From assembly GCA_024697225.1 (NCBI GenBank), contig JAILGA010000035.1, positions 1 through 64,000 on the forward strand: a DNA stretch of 64,000 nucleotides, read 5' to 3'. Shown piece by piece: positions 9,434 through 18,952 of this stretch (positions are counted from its first letter, which is position 1; every line of letters begins with the position of its first letter). The DNA comes from Lachnospiraceae bacterium. Its GTDB lineage: Bacteria; Bacillota; Clostridia; Lachnospirales; Lachnospiraceae. Under the pieces are notes generated by a model, which was not told the origin of the DNA, did no database searches, and saw only the letters and a program-made list of their open reading frames with translations. A program made the position numbers and the translations under genes.

Positions 9434-10630
9434 ATGATTATGAAGAACAAGGAAATGTGCAAACGTGTGATGAGCGCAGCAGTGGCAGCATCACTTGCAC
9501 TTACCCTCTGCGCTTGCGGAGGCGGTGCAAAGAGCTCTTCCGGTGCGATCAAGATCGGGGGCTCGGGACCTCTTACGGGACCGGCGGCCGTGTATGGCAA
9601 TGCGGTCAAGAACGCCGCCGAGATCGCTGTCGAGGAAGTAAACGCGAAGGGCGGACTTCAGTTTGAACTTGATTTCGAGGATGATGCCCATGATGCCGAA
9701 AAGGCTGTTTCCGCCTATGGCGTGCTCAAGGACTGGGGAATGCAGGTGTCGCTCGCAACCGTTACATCGGCGCCCGGTGCAGCTGTCGCTCCCATGTACA
9801 GGGATGATCACATCTTCGGCATCACCCCTTCGGGCTCTTCACTTGCGATCATTTATGAGGATCCCGACAATGCGACGAATCCCTACGGCAATGTCTATCA
9901 GATGTGCTTCACCGACCCCAACCAGGGTGTCGCGAGCGCGGACTATCTCGCAGAGCATCCTGATCTGGGAACAAGCATCGCTGTCATCTACAAGAACGAT
10001 GACAACTATTCCAGCGGAATATTTACCAAGTTCAAGAGTGAGGCCGGTGTAAAGGGTCTGAATATCGTTTATGAGGGAACCTTTGACGACTCCAATGCCT
10101 CGGATTTCACGGTGCAGCTGAAGAAGGCACAGGATGCGGGCGCTGATCTCGTGTTCCTTCCTATCTATTATGATCCCGCATCTCTTATCCTCACACAGGC
10201 GAATCAGATGGGCTATGCTCCCACCTTCTTCGGTGTTGACGGTATGGACGGCATCCTGACTCTTGAGGGCTTTGATACCTCTCTTGCCGAGGGCGTTTAT
10301 CTGCTCACACCTTTCTCCGCCGATGCGACGGATGATCTGACAAAGAACTTCACCGCCAAGTACAAGGAGAAGTTCGGTGATGTGCCCAACCAGTTCGCGG
10401 CAGATGCTTATGACTGCATATATGCCATCGCACAGGCCTGCGAGGCTGCCGGGGTCACTGCCGACATGAAGTCGAACGAGGTCTGCGATGCGATGGTGAA
10501 GCAGTTCTCATCCATGACCTTCAACGGACTTACCGGCCAGAATGTCAAGTGGTCGACAAGCGGAGAGGTTTCCAAGTCTCCCAAGGCTGTCGTGATCAAA
10601 AACGGCGTATATGTAGGCGTGGAAAACTGA
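9434..10630 (+). CDS. livJ: Branched-chain amino acid ABC transporter substrate-binding lipoprotein
   Basis: 398 aa; lipobox LTLCAC; Peripla_BP-type sequence (IKIGGSGPLTGPAAVYGNAVKNAAEIAVEEVNAKGG); followed by livHMGF. ATG 9440 is an alternative start. Confidence 0.92.
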   Translation: MIMKNKEMCKRVMSAAVAASLALTLCACGGGAKSSSGAIKIGGSGPLTGPAAVYGNAVKNAAEIAVEEVNAKGGLQFELDFEDDAHDAEKAVSAYGVLKDWGMQVSLATVTSAPGAAVAPMYRDDHIFGITPSGSSLAIIYEDPDNATNPYGNVYQMCFTDPNQGVASADYLAEHPDLGTSIAVIYKNDDNYSSGIFTKFKSEAGVKGLNIVYEGTFDDSNASDFTVQLKKAQDAGADLVFLPIYYDPASLILTQANQMGYAPTFFGVDGMDGILTLEGFDTSLAEGVYLLTPFSADATDDLTKNFTAKYKEKFGDVPNQFAADAYDCIYAIAQACEAAGVTADMKSNEVCDAMVKQFSSMTFNGLTGQNVKWSTSGEVSKSPKAVVIKNGVYVGVEN

Positions 10631-10646
10631 TAAAGGAAACTGAGTA

Positions 10647-11522
10647 ATGGATTTTCTGTCGTATCTGATAAACGGACTGGGACTGGGCAGTGTATATGCG
10701 ATAATCGCTCTGGGTTATACCATGGTTTACGGTATAGCCAAGATGCTGAATTTCGCCCATGGCGATGTCATCATGATCGGAGCCTATGTGGCCTTCTTTT
10801 CAATAGGAGATCTTGGGCTGCCCGTCATCCCTTCAGTTCTGTTATCAATGGCTGTATGTACTGTGCTGGGCGTTCTGATAGAACGCCTGGCATATAAGCC
10901 GCTTCGCGCCGCGTCTGCGCTTTCGGTGCTGATCACAGCCATAGGCGTGAGCTATTTCCTTCAGAATGCCGCACAGCTCCTCTGGTCGTCATCGACCAAG
11001 GTGTTCCCGACCATCGTAAGTGCCGGCGGAATCTCCTGGAACGGTCTGACTGTATCGTGGCTCACGCTGATCACGATAGGAACATGTATAGTGGTGATGA
11101 TCTGCCTCACACTGTTCATAAACCACACCAAAACAGGACGCGCCATGAGGGCCTGTTCCGAGGATAAGGGCGCTTCGGTTCTCATGGGTATAAATGTCAA
11201 CAAAATGATTTCGATCACCTTTGCAATAGGCTCGGGACTTGCAGCAATTGCGTCGGTGCTGCTGTGCGCCGCCTATCCGTCGGTCTATCCGACTCTGGGC
11301 GCCATGCCGGGTATCAAGGCGTTCACAGCCGCAGTCTTCGGAGGCATAGGATCCATACCCGGCGCGTTTCTCGGCGGTCTTTTGCTGGGGGTCATAGAGA
11401 TCTTTGCAAAGGCTTATATTTCAACCCAGCTTTCGGACGCGATAGTTTTTGCCGTGCTCATCCTGGTGCTTCTGATCAAGCCCACGGGTCTGCTCGGTAA
11501 GCGCATAAGGGAAAAAGTGTGA
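10647..11522 (+). CDS. livH: Branched-chain amino acid ABC transporter permease
   Basis: 291 aa, LivH signature (YGIAKMLNFAHGDVIMIGAYVAF). Confidence 0.95.
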   Translation: MDFLSYLINGLGLGSVYAIIALGYTMVYGIAKMLNFAHGDVIMIGAYVAFFSIGDLGLPVIPSVLLSMAVCTVLGVLIERLAYKPLRAASALSVLITAIGVSYFLQNAAQLLWSSSTKVFPTIVSAGGISWNGLTVSWLTLITIGTCIVVMICLTLFINHTKTGRAMRACSEDKGASVLMGINVNKMISITFAIGSGLAAIASVLLCAAYPSVYPTLGAMPGIKAFTAAVFGGIGSIPGAFLGGLLLGVIEIFAKAYISTQLSDAIVFAVLILVLLIKPTGLLGKRIREKV

Positions 11523-12601
11523 CGGAGGGTCGGATGTCAGATAAGAAAAAGCTTCCGGCGTTTCTGTCGGACAAAAAATACAGAGGCAGGCTCACATCGT
11601 TCTCGATGGTACTGATCATGTATATCGTGATCGAAATCCTGATGAATACAGGGAACCTCTCGAGCCTTTTCACCAGTCTGCTGGTGCCTGTATGCTGCTA
11701 TATCGTGGCGGCTATAGGCCTCAATCTCAATGTCGGTATATCCGGAGAGCTGAATCTCGGACAGGCCTGTTTCATGAGCGTCGGAGCCTTCAGCGCCGTG
11801 TGCGTTTCGGGAAGCCTCGCTTCTTCGGTGCCCGATGTTCCGCGCCTTGTGATCTCGATGATAGTGGGAGCAATACTCGCCGCTGTTTTCGGTATCCTGA
11901 TAGGCATTCCGGTGCTCAAACTCGAGGGCGACTATCTGGCGATAGTCACGCTGGCGTTTGGGCAGATAGTCAAGAGCCTTATTACAAACATGTATCTGGG
12001 TATAGATGAAGCAGGTTACCATTTCAGTTTTGTCGACAACAATGTTGAACTGATCCCCGGAGGAAAGATGCTTTTAAACGGTCCCATGGGTGCGACCGGA
12101 ACACAGAGGATATCCACATTTACGGCGGGAGTTGTGCTGGTCGTGGTGGCACTCATTATCGTCTACAATCTTATGTTTTCACGCAGCGGTCGCGCGATAA
12201 TGGCTGCGAGGGATAACAGGATAGCCGCCGAGTCTGTGGGTATTGAGATCGTCAGGATAAAGCTTCTGGCCTTCGGGATTTCGTCATGCCTTGCGGGCGC
12301 TGCAGGCGCGCTGTACGGATTGAACTACTCAACGCTCATCCCGGCAAAATTTGACTTCAATACATCCATACTCCTTCTTGTGTATGTGGTGCTGGGCGGT
12401 CTGGGCAACATGAACGGCACGATGATAGCGACGATCATCCTTGTGCTTTTGCCTGAGCTGTTAAGATCGATGCAGGATTACAGGATGCTCATTTATGCGA
12501 TTGTCCTGATCCTCATAATGCTCCTCACCAACAACGAGATGGTTAAGACCTGGATACAGAAGGCGTACCTTCGCCTTTCGACGGACCGGAAGGGGAGGTG
12601 A
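11519..12601 (+). CDS. livM: Branched-chain amino acid ABC transporter permease
   Basis: 360 aa, LivM signature (LNLNVGISGELNLGQACFMSVGAFSA); ATG/stop overlap with livH. Confidence 0.95.
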   Translation: MTEGRMSDKKKLPAFLSDKKYRGRLTSFSMVLIMYIVIEILMNTGNLSSLFTSLLVPVCCYIVAAIGLNLNVGISGELNLGQACFMSVGAFSAVCVSGSLASSVPDVPRLVISMIVGAILAAVFGILIGIPVLKLEGDYLAIVTLAFGQIVKSLITNMYLGIDEAGYHFSFVDNNVELIPGGKMLLNGPMGATGTQRISTFTAGVVLVVVALIIVYNLMFSRSGRAIMAARDNRIAAESVGIEIVRIKLLAFGISSCLAGAAGALYGLNYSTLIPAKFDFNTSILLLVYVVLGGLGNMNGTMIATIILVLLPELLRSMQDYRMLIYAIVLILIMLLTNNEMVKTWIQKAYLRLSTDRKGR

Positions 12602-13377
12602 GCATGGAAGCAAAGAAGACACCGATCCTTGAGGTAAAGGATCTCAGCATAGATTTCGGAGGGCTCACGGCCGTCAGCGACTTCAATATGGAGGTTTACG
12701 ACGGGGAGATAGTGGGACTCATCGGACCTAACGGCGCAGGCAAGACCACGGTATTCAACATGCTCACCAAGGTTTATCAGCCCACGAGAGGGAGCATCCT
12801 GTTTAACGGAGAGGATACTTCCAAAAAGACTGTGGTTGATATGAACAAGGCGGGTGTGGCCAGAACCTTCCAGAATATCCGCATGTTCAACGGATTGACG
12901 GTGCTGGATAATGTCAGGGCAGGTTTCCACGGCAGAGAAGTTTACTCGCCTCTCGCTGCCATTCTGAGACTTCCTTCATACAGAAACTGTGAAAAAAATA
13001 TCGAAAAGGGTTCGAGGGAACTGCTTGAGATATTCGGTCTTTCATCTGAAGCAGACAATCTGGCGTCGAATCTGCCCTACGGTGCGCAGAGGAGGCTTGA
13101 GATAGCAAGAGCACTCGCGACGGGACCGAGACTCCTTCTTCTGGATGAGCCGGCGGCAGGCATGAACCCTCAGGAGACAGAAGAACTGATGAATATGATA
13201 CGCCTTGTGCGGGATCATTTTAATACGGCAGTGCTCCTTATAGAGCATGATATGAAGCTGGTCATGGGTATCTGCGAGCGCATCACGGTGCTTAATTACG
13301 GAATGATGCTTGCGCAGGGAACGCCGGAGGAGATTCAGGCTGATCCCGAGGTCATCAAGGCTTATCTGGGAGAGTAG
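12598..13377 (+). CDS. livG: Branched-chain amino acid ABC transporter ATP-binding protein
   Basis: Walker A GPNGAGKTT, Walker B LLLLDEPAAGMNP. Confidence 0.95.
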   Translation: MSMEAKKTPILEVKDLSIDFGGLTAVSDFNMEVYDGEIVGLIGPNGAGKTTVFNMLTKVYQPTRGSILFNGEDTSKKTVVDMNKAGVARTFQNIRMFNGLTVLDNVRAGFHGREVYSPLAAILRLPSYRNCEKNIEKGSRELLEIFGLSSEADNLASNLPYGAQRRLEIARALATGPRLLLLDEPAAGMNPQETEELMNMIRLVRDHFNTAVLLIEHDMKLVMGICERITVLNYGMMLAQGTPEEIQADPEVIKAYLGE

Positions 13378-13383
13378 ACCGAT

Positions 13384-14088
13384 ATGTTGAAGATTACCGA
13401 TCTCAAAGTGAGCTATGGAATGATAGAGGCCATCAAGGGGATTTCCTTTGAGGTGGGCGACGGTGAGATAGTGACTCTCATCGGAGCAAACGGCGCCGGG
13501 AAGACCACTACGATGCATGCGATCTCGGGGCTGCTAAAGCCCGCGGGCGGCGGCATAATGCTTGGCGACACGGAACTTACAAAGATACCCTCGCACAGGA
13601 TAGTATCCATGGGTCTGGCCCAGGTTCCTGAGGGGAGGCGGGTATTCGCCCTGCAGACCGTGGAGGAAAACCTGACGCTTGGCGCCTATACCAGAAAGGA
13701 CAAGGCGGGTATAGCCGGGTCTATGGAGAAGGTATTCGAACTCTTTCCCAGGCTGAAGGAGAGAAGAAAGCAGATGGCCGGCACACTCTCGGGCGGAGAG
13801 CAGCAGATGCTCGCCATGGGACGTGCTCTCATGGCAGAACCCTCTATACTTCTTCTCGACGAGCCGTCCATGGGACTCTCACCGCTTCTCGTCTCGGAGA
13901 TCTTTCATATCATAGTCGAGATCAACAAAAACGGCACAACGATACTGCTCGTTGAGCAGAACGCCAAGAGAGCCCTTGCAATAGCCGACAGAGCCTATGT
14001 TCTTGAGACGGGACTCATAACACTGAGCGGTACCGGCGAGGAACTGGCAAATGATGAGCGTGTGAAGAAAGCATATTTGGGAGGATAA
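13384..14088 (+). CDS. livF: Branched-chain amino acid ABC transporter ATP-binding protein
   Basis: Walker A GANGAGKTT, LSGGEQQMLAMGRAL, LLLDEPSMGL. Confidence 0.95.
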   Translation: MLKITDLKVSYGMIEAIKGISFEVGDGEIVTLIGANGAGKTTTMHAISGLLKPAGGGIMLGDTELTKIPSHRIVSMGLAQVPEGRRVFALQTVEENLTLGAYTRKDKAGIAGSMEKVFELFPRLKERRKQMAGTLSGGEQQMLAMGRALMAEPSILLLDEPSMGLSPLLVSEIFHIIVEINKNGTTILLVEQNAKRALAIADRAYVLETGLITLSGTGEELANDERVKKAYLGG

Positions 14089-14092
14089 AGCC

Positions 14093-14770
14093 ATGTATGT
14101 CAAGGATCATATGACAGCAAATCCTATAACTGTTTCCGGGGACACAGTTGTCTCCAAAGCGGTTGAGATCATGCGCAAAAACAATTTCCACCGTCTCCCC
14201 GTAACAGACGCGAACGGGAAACTCGTGGGCCTTATAACCGGCGGCCTGGTCGAGGAGGAGAGCGGCAAGAAGAATACATCTCTCTCGATATTCGAACTCA
14301 ACTATCTGCTTTCGAGGACGACGGTCTCGGACATAATGATCCGCGACGTCAAAACTGTAAGCGGCGATGTGTTCATAGAGGAAGCCGCACAGCTGATGAT
14401 CGACAACGAGATAGCGGTGCTGCCCGTTGTGGATGGCGAAATGCATGTGACCGGCATCATAACCGAAAAAGATATCTTCCAGGCGTTCAATGATCTGCTC
14501 GGATACGGTCACAGGGGAACCCGTTTCATATTCAAATGCGAGGATCATCCGGGATTTCTCGTCAACGTCGCGAAGTGCTTCGCAGATAATGATGCCAATC
14601 TCGAATCGGTTGCCATATATCACTCCGCGGAAAGAGGCACGGAACTCGTGGTCAAGGCCACCGGAGAGATATCCGTTGAGAACATGGAAAAGGTACTCGC
14701 AGATGCGGGTTATCAGGTCACCGGTGTCGCCCAGACGCTTGAGGACGGCAGTGTAAAGCATTTTTCCTGA
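14093..14770 (+). CDS. CBS-pair plus ACT-like domain protein
   Basis: 225 aa; two CBS motifs (VKDHMTANPITVSGDTVVSKAVEIM..., VSDIMIRDVKTVSGDVFIEEAAQLM...) and a C-terminal ACT-like segment (DHPGFLVNVAKCFADNDANLESVAIY). Confidence 0.88.
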   Translation: MYVKDHMTANPITVSGDTVVSKAVEIMRKNNFHRLPVTDANGKLVGLITGGLVEEESGKKNTSLSIFELNYLLSRTTVSDIMIRDVKTVSGDVFIEEAAQLMIDNEIAVLPVVDGEMHVTGIITEKDIFQAFNDLLGYGHRGTRFIFKCEDHPGFLVNVAKCFADNDANLESVAIYHSAERGTELVVKATGEISVENMEKVLADAGYQVTGVAQTLEDGSVKHFS

Positions 14771-14773
14771 CCT

Positions 14774-14802
14774 TTGACACGCGATATATGAGATGATACA
14801 AT
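14774..14802 (+). promoter_or_regulatory. Promoter of tRNA-Leu
   Basis: TTGACA, 17 nt, TACAAT, about 18 nt before the tRNA 5' end. Confidence 0.8.
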
Positions 14803-14820
14803 CAAAAATGTTATCAGGAA

Positions 14821-14904
14821 GCCGGCGTGTCGGAATTGGCAGACGAGGCAGACTCAAAATCTGTTGATGGCAACATCGTGCGGGTTCAAGTCCCGCCGCC
14901 GGCA
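14821..14904 (+). tRNA. tRNA-Leu (anticodon CAA)
   Basis: Acceptor stem GCCGGCG/CGCCGGC, anticodon loop CTCAAAA, long variable arm GATGGCAACATC, T-arm GCGGGTTCAAGTCCCGC; CCA not encoded. Confidence 0.95.
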
Positions 14905-14910
14905 TGTGAT

Positions 14911-14954
14911 GGCGCGAAGCCGAACTCATTAAAGTGTTCGTGTTTCGCGCCTTT
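14911..14954 (+). terminator. Rho-independent-type hairpin after tRNA-Leu
   Basis: GGCGCGAA...TTCGCGCC with inner CGAAC/GTTCG, followed by TTT. Confidence 0.6.
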
Positions 14955-14989
14955 GATACTATGATCGCGCATTTATGAAAGGTGACGAT

Positions 14990-16408
14990 ATGGCACAGTT
15001 GTGGGGCGGCAGATTTACGGGAGAAACAAATGAACTTGCATGGAGGTTCAATGCCTCCATCGGCTTTGACTGCCGTCTTTTTAAGGAAGATATCGAAGGC
15101 AGTATCGCACATGCAAAGATGCTGCAGAAGCAGGGCGTCCTTGCGGACGCGGAGGCCGGAGAGATAGTTCGCGGCCTGACTTCGATCTACGCAGATGTGG
15201 TCGCGGGAAGCCTTCCGATAACCGATAAATATGAGGATGTCCACAGCTTTGTTGAGGCCAATCTGATAGAGAGGGCCGGCGATGTGGGAAAGAAGCTCCA
15301 CACCGGAAGATCCAGGAACGATCAGGTGGCATTGGATATGAGACTGTATACCCGCTCACAGGTGATAGAGACCGATAAGAGACTGAGGTCTCTCAGGGAG
15401 ACCATACTCTCTCTTATGAAGGAGCACAAAGACACGATGATGCCGGGCTTTACCCATCTTCAGAAGGCGCAGCCCGTGACGCTTGCACATCACCTCGGAG
15501 CATATTTTGAGATGTTCACCAGAGATTCCGGGAGACTTAAGGATCTCTGCGCCAGACTTAACGAGTGCCCCCTCGGCGCCGGCGCTCTGGCGGGGACGAC
15601 ATATCCGCTCGACAGGGATTTCACGGCAACACTGCTGGGATTCTCCGGCCCAACGAGAAACAGCATGGATTCGGTGTCGGACAGGGATTATCTGCTGGAA
15701 TATCTGTCTGCGCTTTCAATAATAATGATGCATCTGTCGAGATTCTCGGAGGAGATAATAATCTGGAACTCCAACGAATACGGCTTTATAGAGCTTGATG
15801 ACGCTTATTCCACGGGCTCGAGCATCATGCCGCAGAAAAAGAACCCCGATATCGCGGAACTCGTGAGGGGGAAGACCGGCCGGGTATACGGCGATCTGAT
15901 GCAGCTTCTGACCACAATGAAGGGACTGCCTCTCGCGTATAACAAGGACATGCAGGAGGACAAGGAGGGCTTTTTTGACGCCGTCGATACCGTCGGCGTC
16001 TGCATCACACTCTTTACCGGCATGCTGGCAACTCTTAAGTTCAATAAGGAGCGGATGGAAAAGAGCGCATCCATGGGCTTTACCAATGCCACAGACGCGG
16101 CGGACTACCTGGTGGTAAAAGGGGTGCCCTTCCGTGATGCCCATGGCATAATAGGCAGACTGGTGCTTCATTGCATAGATAAGAACTGTGCGATCGACGA
16201 TCTTTCGCTTGAGGAACTGAAGACCTTTTCGGAGTATTTTGATGAGGATGTTTTTGAGGCAATATCACTGAAGACCTGTGTAGGGAAACGACTCACCAAA
16301 GGTGCTCCCGGACCGGAAGCGATTGAGACCGAGATTGCGGAATCCGCGAAAATACTGGACGATGACTGGACGAGCCAATACACAGCCAGCGAAATACCGG
16401 TAAAATAA
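14990..16408 (+). CDS. argH: Argininosuccinate lyase
   Basis: MAQLWGGRFTGETNELAWRFNASI...; signature GSSIMPQKKNPD; start moved to ATG 14990 after AAAGGTGA. Confidence 0.96.
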   Translation: MAQLWGGRFTGETNELAWRFNASIGFDCRLFKEDIEGSIAHAKMLQKQGVLADAEAGEIVRGLTSIYADVVAGSLPITDKYEDVHSFVEANLIERAGDVGKKLHTGRSRNDQVALDMRLYTRSQVIETDKRLRSLRETILSLMKEHKDTMMPGFTHLQKAQPVTLAHHLGAYFEMFTRDSGRLKDLCARLNECPLGAGALAGTTYPLDRDFTATLLGFSGPTRNSMDSVSDRDYLLEYLSALSIIMMHLSRFSEEIIIWNSNEYGFIELDDAYSTGSSIMPQKKNPDIAELVRGKTGRVYGDLMQLLTTMKGLPLAYNKDMQEDKEGFFDAVDTVGVCITLFTGMLATLKFNKERMEKSASMGFTNATDAADYLVVKGVPFRDAHGIIGRLVLHCIDKNCAIDDLSLEELKTFSEYFDEDVFEAISLKTCVGKRLTKGAPGPEAIETEIAESAKILDDDWTSQYTASEIPVK

Positions 16409-16480
16409 AAACGAAATACAGTAAAATAAGATCAATAAACCGATAAAATATTACCGGTTTACAGCATAAGGAGGAAAGTC

Positions 16481-17566
16481 ATGAGTGAGAAATTGCGTGT
16501 AGGTATACTGGGTGCCACCGGTATGGTGGGACAGCGTTTTATAAGCATACTTGCGGATCATCCCTGGTTTGAGACCGTGGTAGTCGCAGCGAGCCCCAGA
16601 TCGGCGGGAAAGACGTATGAGGAAGCGGTGGAAGGCCGCTGGAAGATGGACGGCCCCATACCTGAAGGCGTGAAGAACCTTAAGATCGTGGGTGTTGACG
16701 AGATCGACAGCATAGCGGAACAGGTCGACTTTGTGTTTTCCGCTCTTGCCATGAGCAAGGATGAGATAAAGGAGCTCGAGGAGCGCTACGCAAAAGCAGA
16801 GGTTCCGGTGGTATCCAATAACAGCGCCCACAGATGGACGCCCGATGTCCCCATGATCGTGCCTGAGATCAATCCCGATCATGCTGATGTGATCGAGTAT
16901 CAGAAGAAGCGTCTCGGCACGAAGCGCGGATTTATCGCAGTCAAGCCCAACTGCTCCATACAGAGCTATACCCCCGTACTTGCTGCGTGGAAAAAATGGG
17001 AGCCCTACGAGGTCCTCGCAACGACCTACCAGGCAATATCCGGCGCCGGAAAGAACTTTGACGAGTGGCCCGAGATGGTGGGCAATGTGATACCCTTTAT
17101 CTCAGGCGAGGAGGAAAAGAGCGAGAAGGAGCCCCTGAGGATCTTCGGTCATATAGAGAACGGCGCCATAGTGCCCGCGGATAACATGGTGATAACCAGC
17201 CAGTGTATCAGGATACCGGTCCTGTACGGACACACGGCCGCCACCTTTGTGAAGCTCAGAAAAAAGGCTGAGAAGGAAGAGCTTATCGAGGCCATGGTGA
17301 ATTTCTCCGGAGAGCCCCAAAAGGCGGGACTTCCGGGTGCACCCAAGCAGTTCATCCAGTATTTTACCGAGGATAACAGACCTCAGGTAGCTCTGGATGT
17401 GAACTACGAGAGAGGCATGGGTGTCAGTATAGGAAGACTGAGGGAGGATGCGCTCTTTGACTGGAAGTTCGTAGGCCTTTCACACAATACGCTGCGCGGT
17501 GCTGCGGGCGGAGCGGTACTCTGTGCCGAACTGCTGAAGCACCGGGGTCTGATAGATAAGAAATAA
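16481..17566 (+). CDS. asd: Aspartate-semialdehyde dehydrogenase
   Basis: 361 aa; GILGATGMVGQRFI, PNCSIQSYTPVLAAWKKW. Confidence 0.95.
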   Translation: MSEKLRVGILGATGMVGQRFISILADHPWFETVVVAASPRSAGKTYEEAVEGRWKMDGPIPEGVKNLKIVGVDEIDSIAEQVDFVFSALAMSKDEIKELEERYAKAEVPVVSNNSAHRWTPDVPMIVPEINPDHADVIEYQKKRLGTKRGFIAVKPNCSIQSYTPVLAAWKKWEPYEVLATTYQAISGAGKNFDEWPEMVGNVIPFISGEEEKSEKEPLRIFGHIENGAIVPADNMVITSQCIRIPVLYGHTAATFVKLRKKAEKEELIEAMVNFSGEPQKAGLPGAPKQFIQYFTEDNRPQVALDVNYERGMGVSIGRLREDALFDWKFVGLSHNTLRGAAGGAVLCAELLKHRGLIDKK

Positions 17567-17572
17567 GATATT

Positions 17573-18952
17573 ATGAACCGCACCTGCTCTGAGATCCTCG
17601 CCGCCCTGGCAAGGTACAGGGATGACGCCGGCAACCCGGTGGCAGTCTTTTACGGAAGCCGCTATATAGATGACGACGGGATCGTCAGAGCTCTGGTTCG
17701 GAACAGGAATTACATTTTTTATAAAGCTGCGTGCGTAAGTGATATAGAACAGAGAATACGCATGTCATTTCTTCCGCAGCTGCGGCAGGTGTCGTTTTCG
17801 AGCGTGCCGTCCTACGCCGATCTCTTTTCCGCGATCAGACAGGTCACTCACGAGGGTGAGCGGCGGATACTGATTTTCAGGGATTTTGAGCATCTCTTCT
17901 ACGAGGGCGGAGATTTTCTCAAAGAACTGATACTGTTTTCGCAGGATCCCGCGAATGCGGGAAGATTTGCGACCTTTCTGATATCTGATGACAGTGTCTG
18001 GGTGGAGAACCAGCTGGTGGCCCGGGCGGGCGAATATGCCTCGGGGATAAGCGGTTTCATAAAAAAAAGGGAGAGCACCTTCAGGGAGTACAGGGAGAGT
18101 TACCCCTCACTTTCCTTAAGAGATGCGATATCCATGTATACTGTATTCGGCGGGGAGACTGCTCTGTGGAAATATACCGATCAGAACATCTCCGCCAGAG
18201 AAAACATAATCCGCCTCTTCCTTGAGGATGGGGCAGGCGGTCTCGGCGATCTGGCAATGAGCAGACTTTCCGCGCTTGTCAGGGAACCCGCTGTCTATGC
18301 GACGATACTGGCCAATCTGGCAGCCGGGCGTGAAAAACTCGGTGAGCTTCATGAGTCGACCGGCATATCAAGATCAAAACTCTCGGTTTATCTCGCTACA
18401 CTGATGGAACCTCTATTTGTTGAAAAAGTCTTTTCCTACGGAACGGTGGGCACCAAAGAGACAAGAAAGGGAGTCTACCGCGTTGCAAACCTCTTTATGC
18501 GGTTCTACTTCAGGGCAATCTATCCGAATGAGAGCATGCTCTTTGGCACTGAACCCGAAAGATTTTATGACATGTATGTCGCACCGGCGCTTACGGACCT
18601 GACATCTTATTCCTTCAGGCGGATATGCACGGAGCATCTGAACCTGATGAACGAGCAGGGACGGCTGCCCTTTGCGATAGCGGAAGAAGGCGAGTGGAAC
18701 GGTAAAGCAGGTATCATAGATATAGTTGCCCAGAGTGAGTACGGAGAAACGCTGGCGGGGATGTGCAGTTTTGCGAACGCGATGACGCAGGAGGATTATC
18801 ATTTTCTTATGACATATGCGAAGCGCGCGGGCATCAGCCCCGATCATGTATATATGTTTTCCGGAGCCGGATTCGACAGCGCTCTTGAAGCCGCGGCGCC
18901 GCATGTGAACGGACTGAGACTTATAGATTTTGAGGAGCTTGATATTGGCTGA
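17573..18952 (+). CDS. Archaeal-ATPase/DUF234-like protein with degenerate P-loop
   Basis: 459 aa; architecture resembles Arch_ATPase+DUF234 (AVFYGSRYIDDDGIV where YGRRRVGKTELL is expected; GVYRVANLFMRFYFRAIYPN; IIDIVAQS). Confidence 0.7.
   Translation: MNRTCSEILAALARYRDDAGNPVAVFYGSRYIDDDGIVRALVRNRNYIFYKAACVSDIEQRIRMSFLPQLRQVSFSSVPSYADLFSAIRQVTHEGERRILIFRDFEHLFYEGGDFLKELILFSQDPANAGRFATFLISDDSVWVENQLVARAGEYASGISGFIKKRESTFREYRESYPSLSLRDAISMYTVFGGETALWKYTDQNISARENIIRLFLEDGAGGLGDLAMSRLSALVREPAVYATILANLAAGREKLGELHESTGISRSKLSVYLATLMEPLFVEKVFSYGTVGTKETRKGVYRVANLFMRFYFRAIYPNESMLFGTEPERFYDMYVAPALTDLTSYSFRRICTEHLNLMNEQGRLPFAIAEEGEWNGKAGIIDIVAQSEYGETLAGMCSFANAMTQEDYHFLMTYAKRAGISPDHVYMFSGAGFDSALEAAAPHVNGLRLIDFEELDIG

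Noticed and set aside
14015-15301. 428-aa minus-strand ORF across livF, CBS-ACT, tRNA-Leu and argH
   Set aside because: Runs through a tRNA, its terminator and conserved genes; composition is that of a GC-rich shadow frame.
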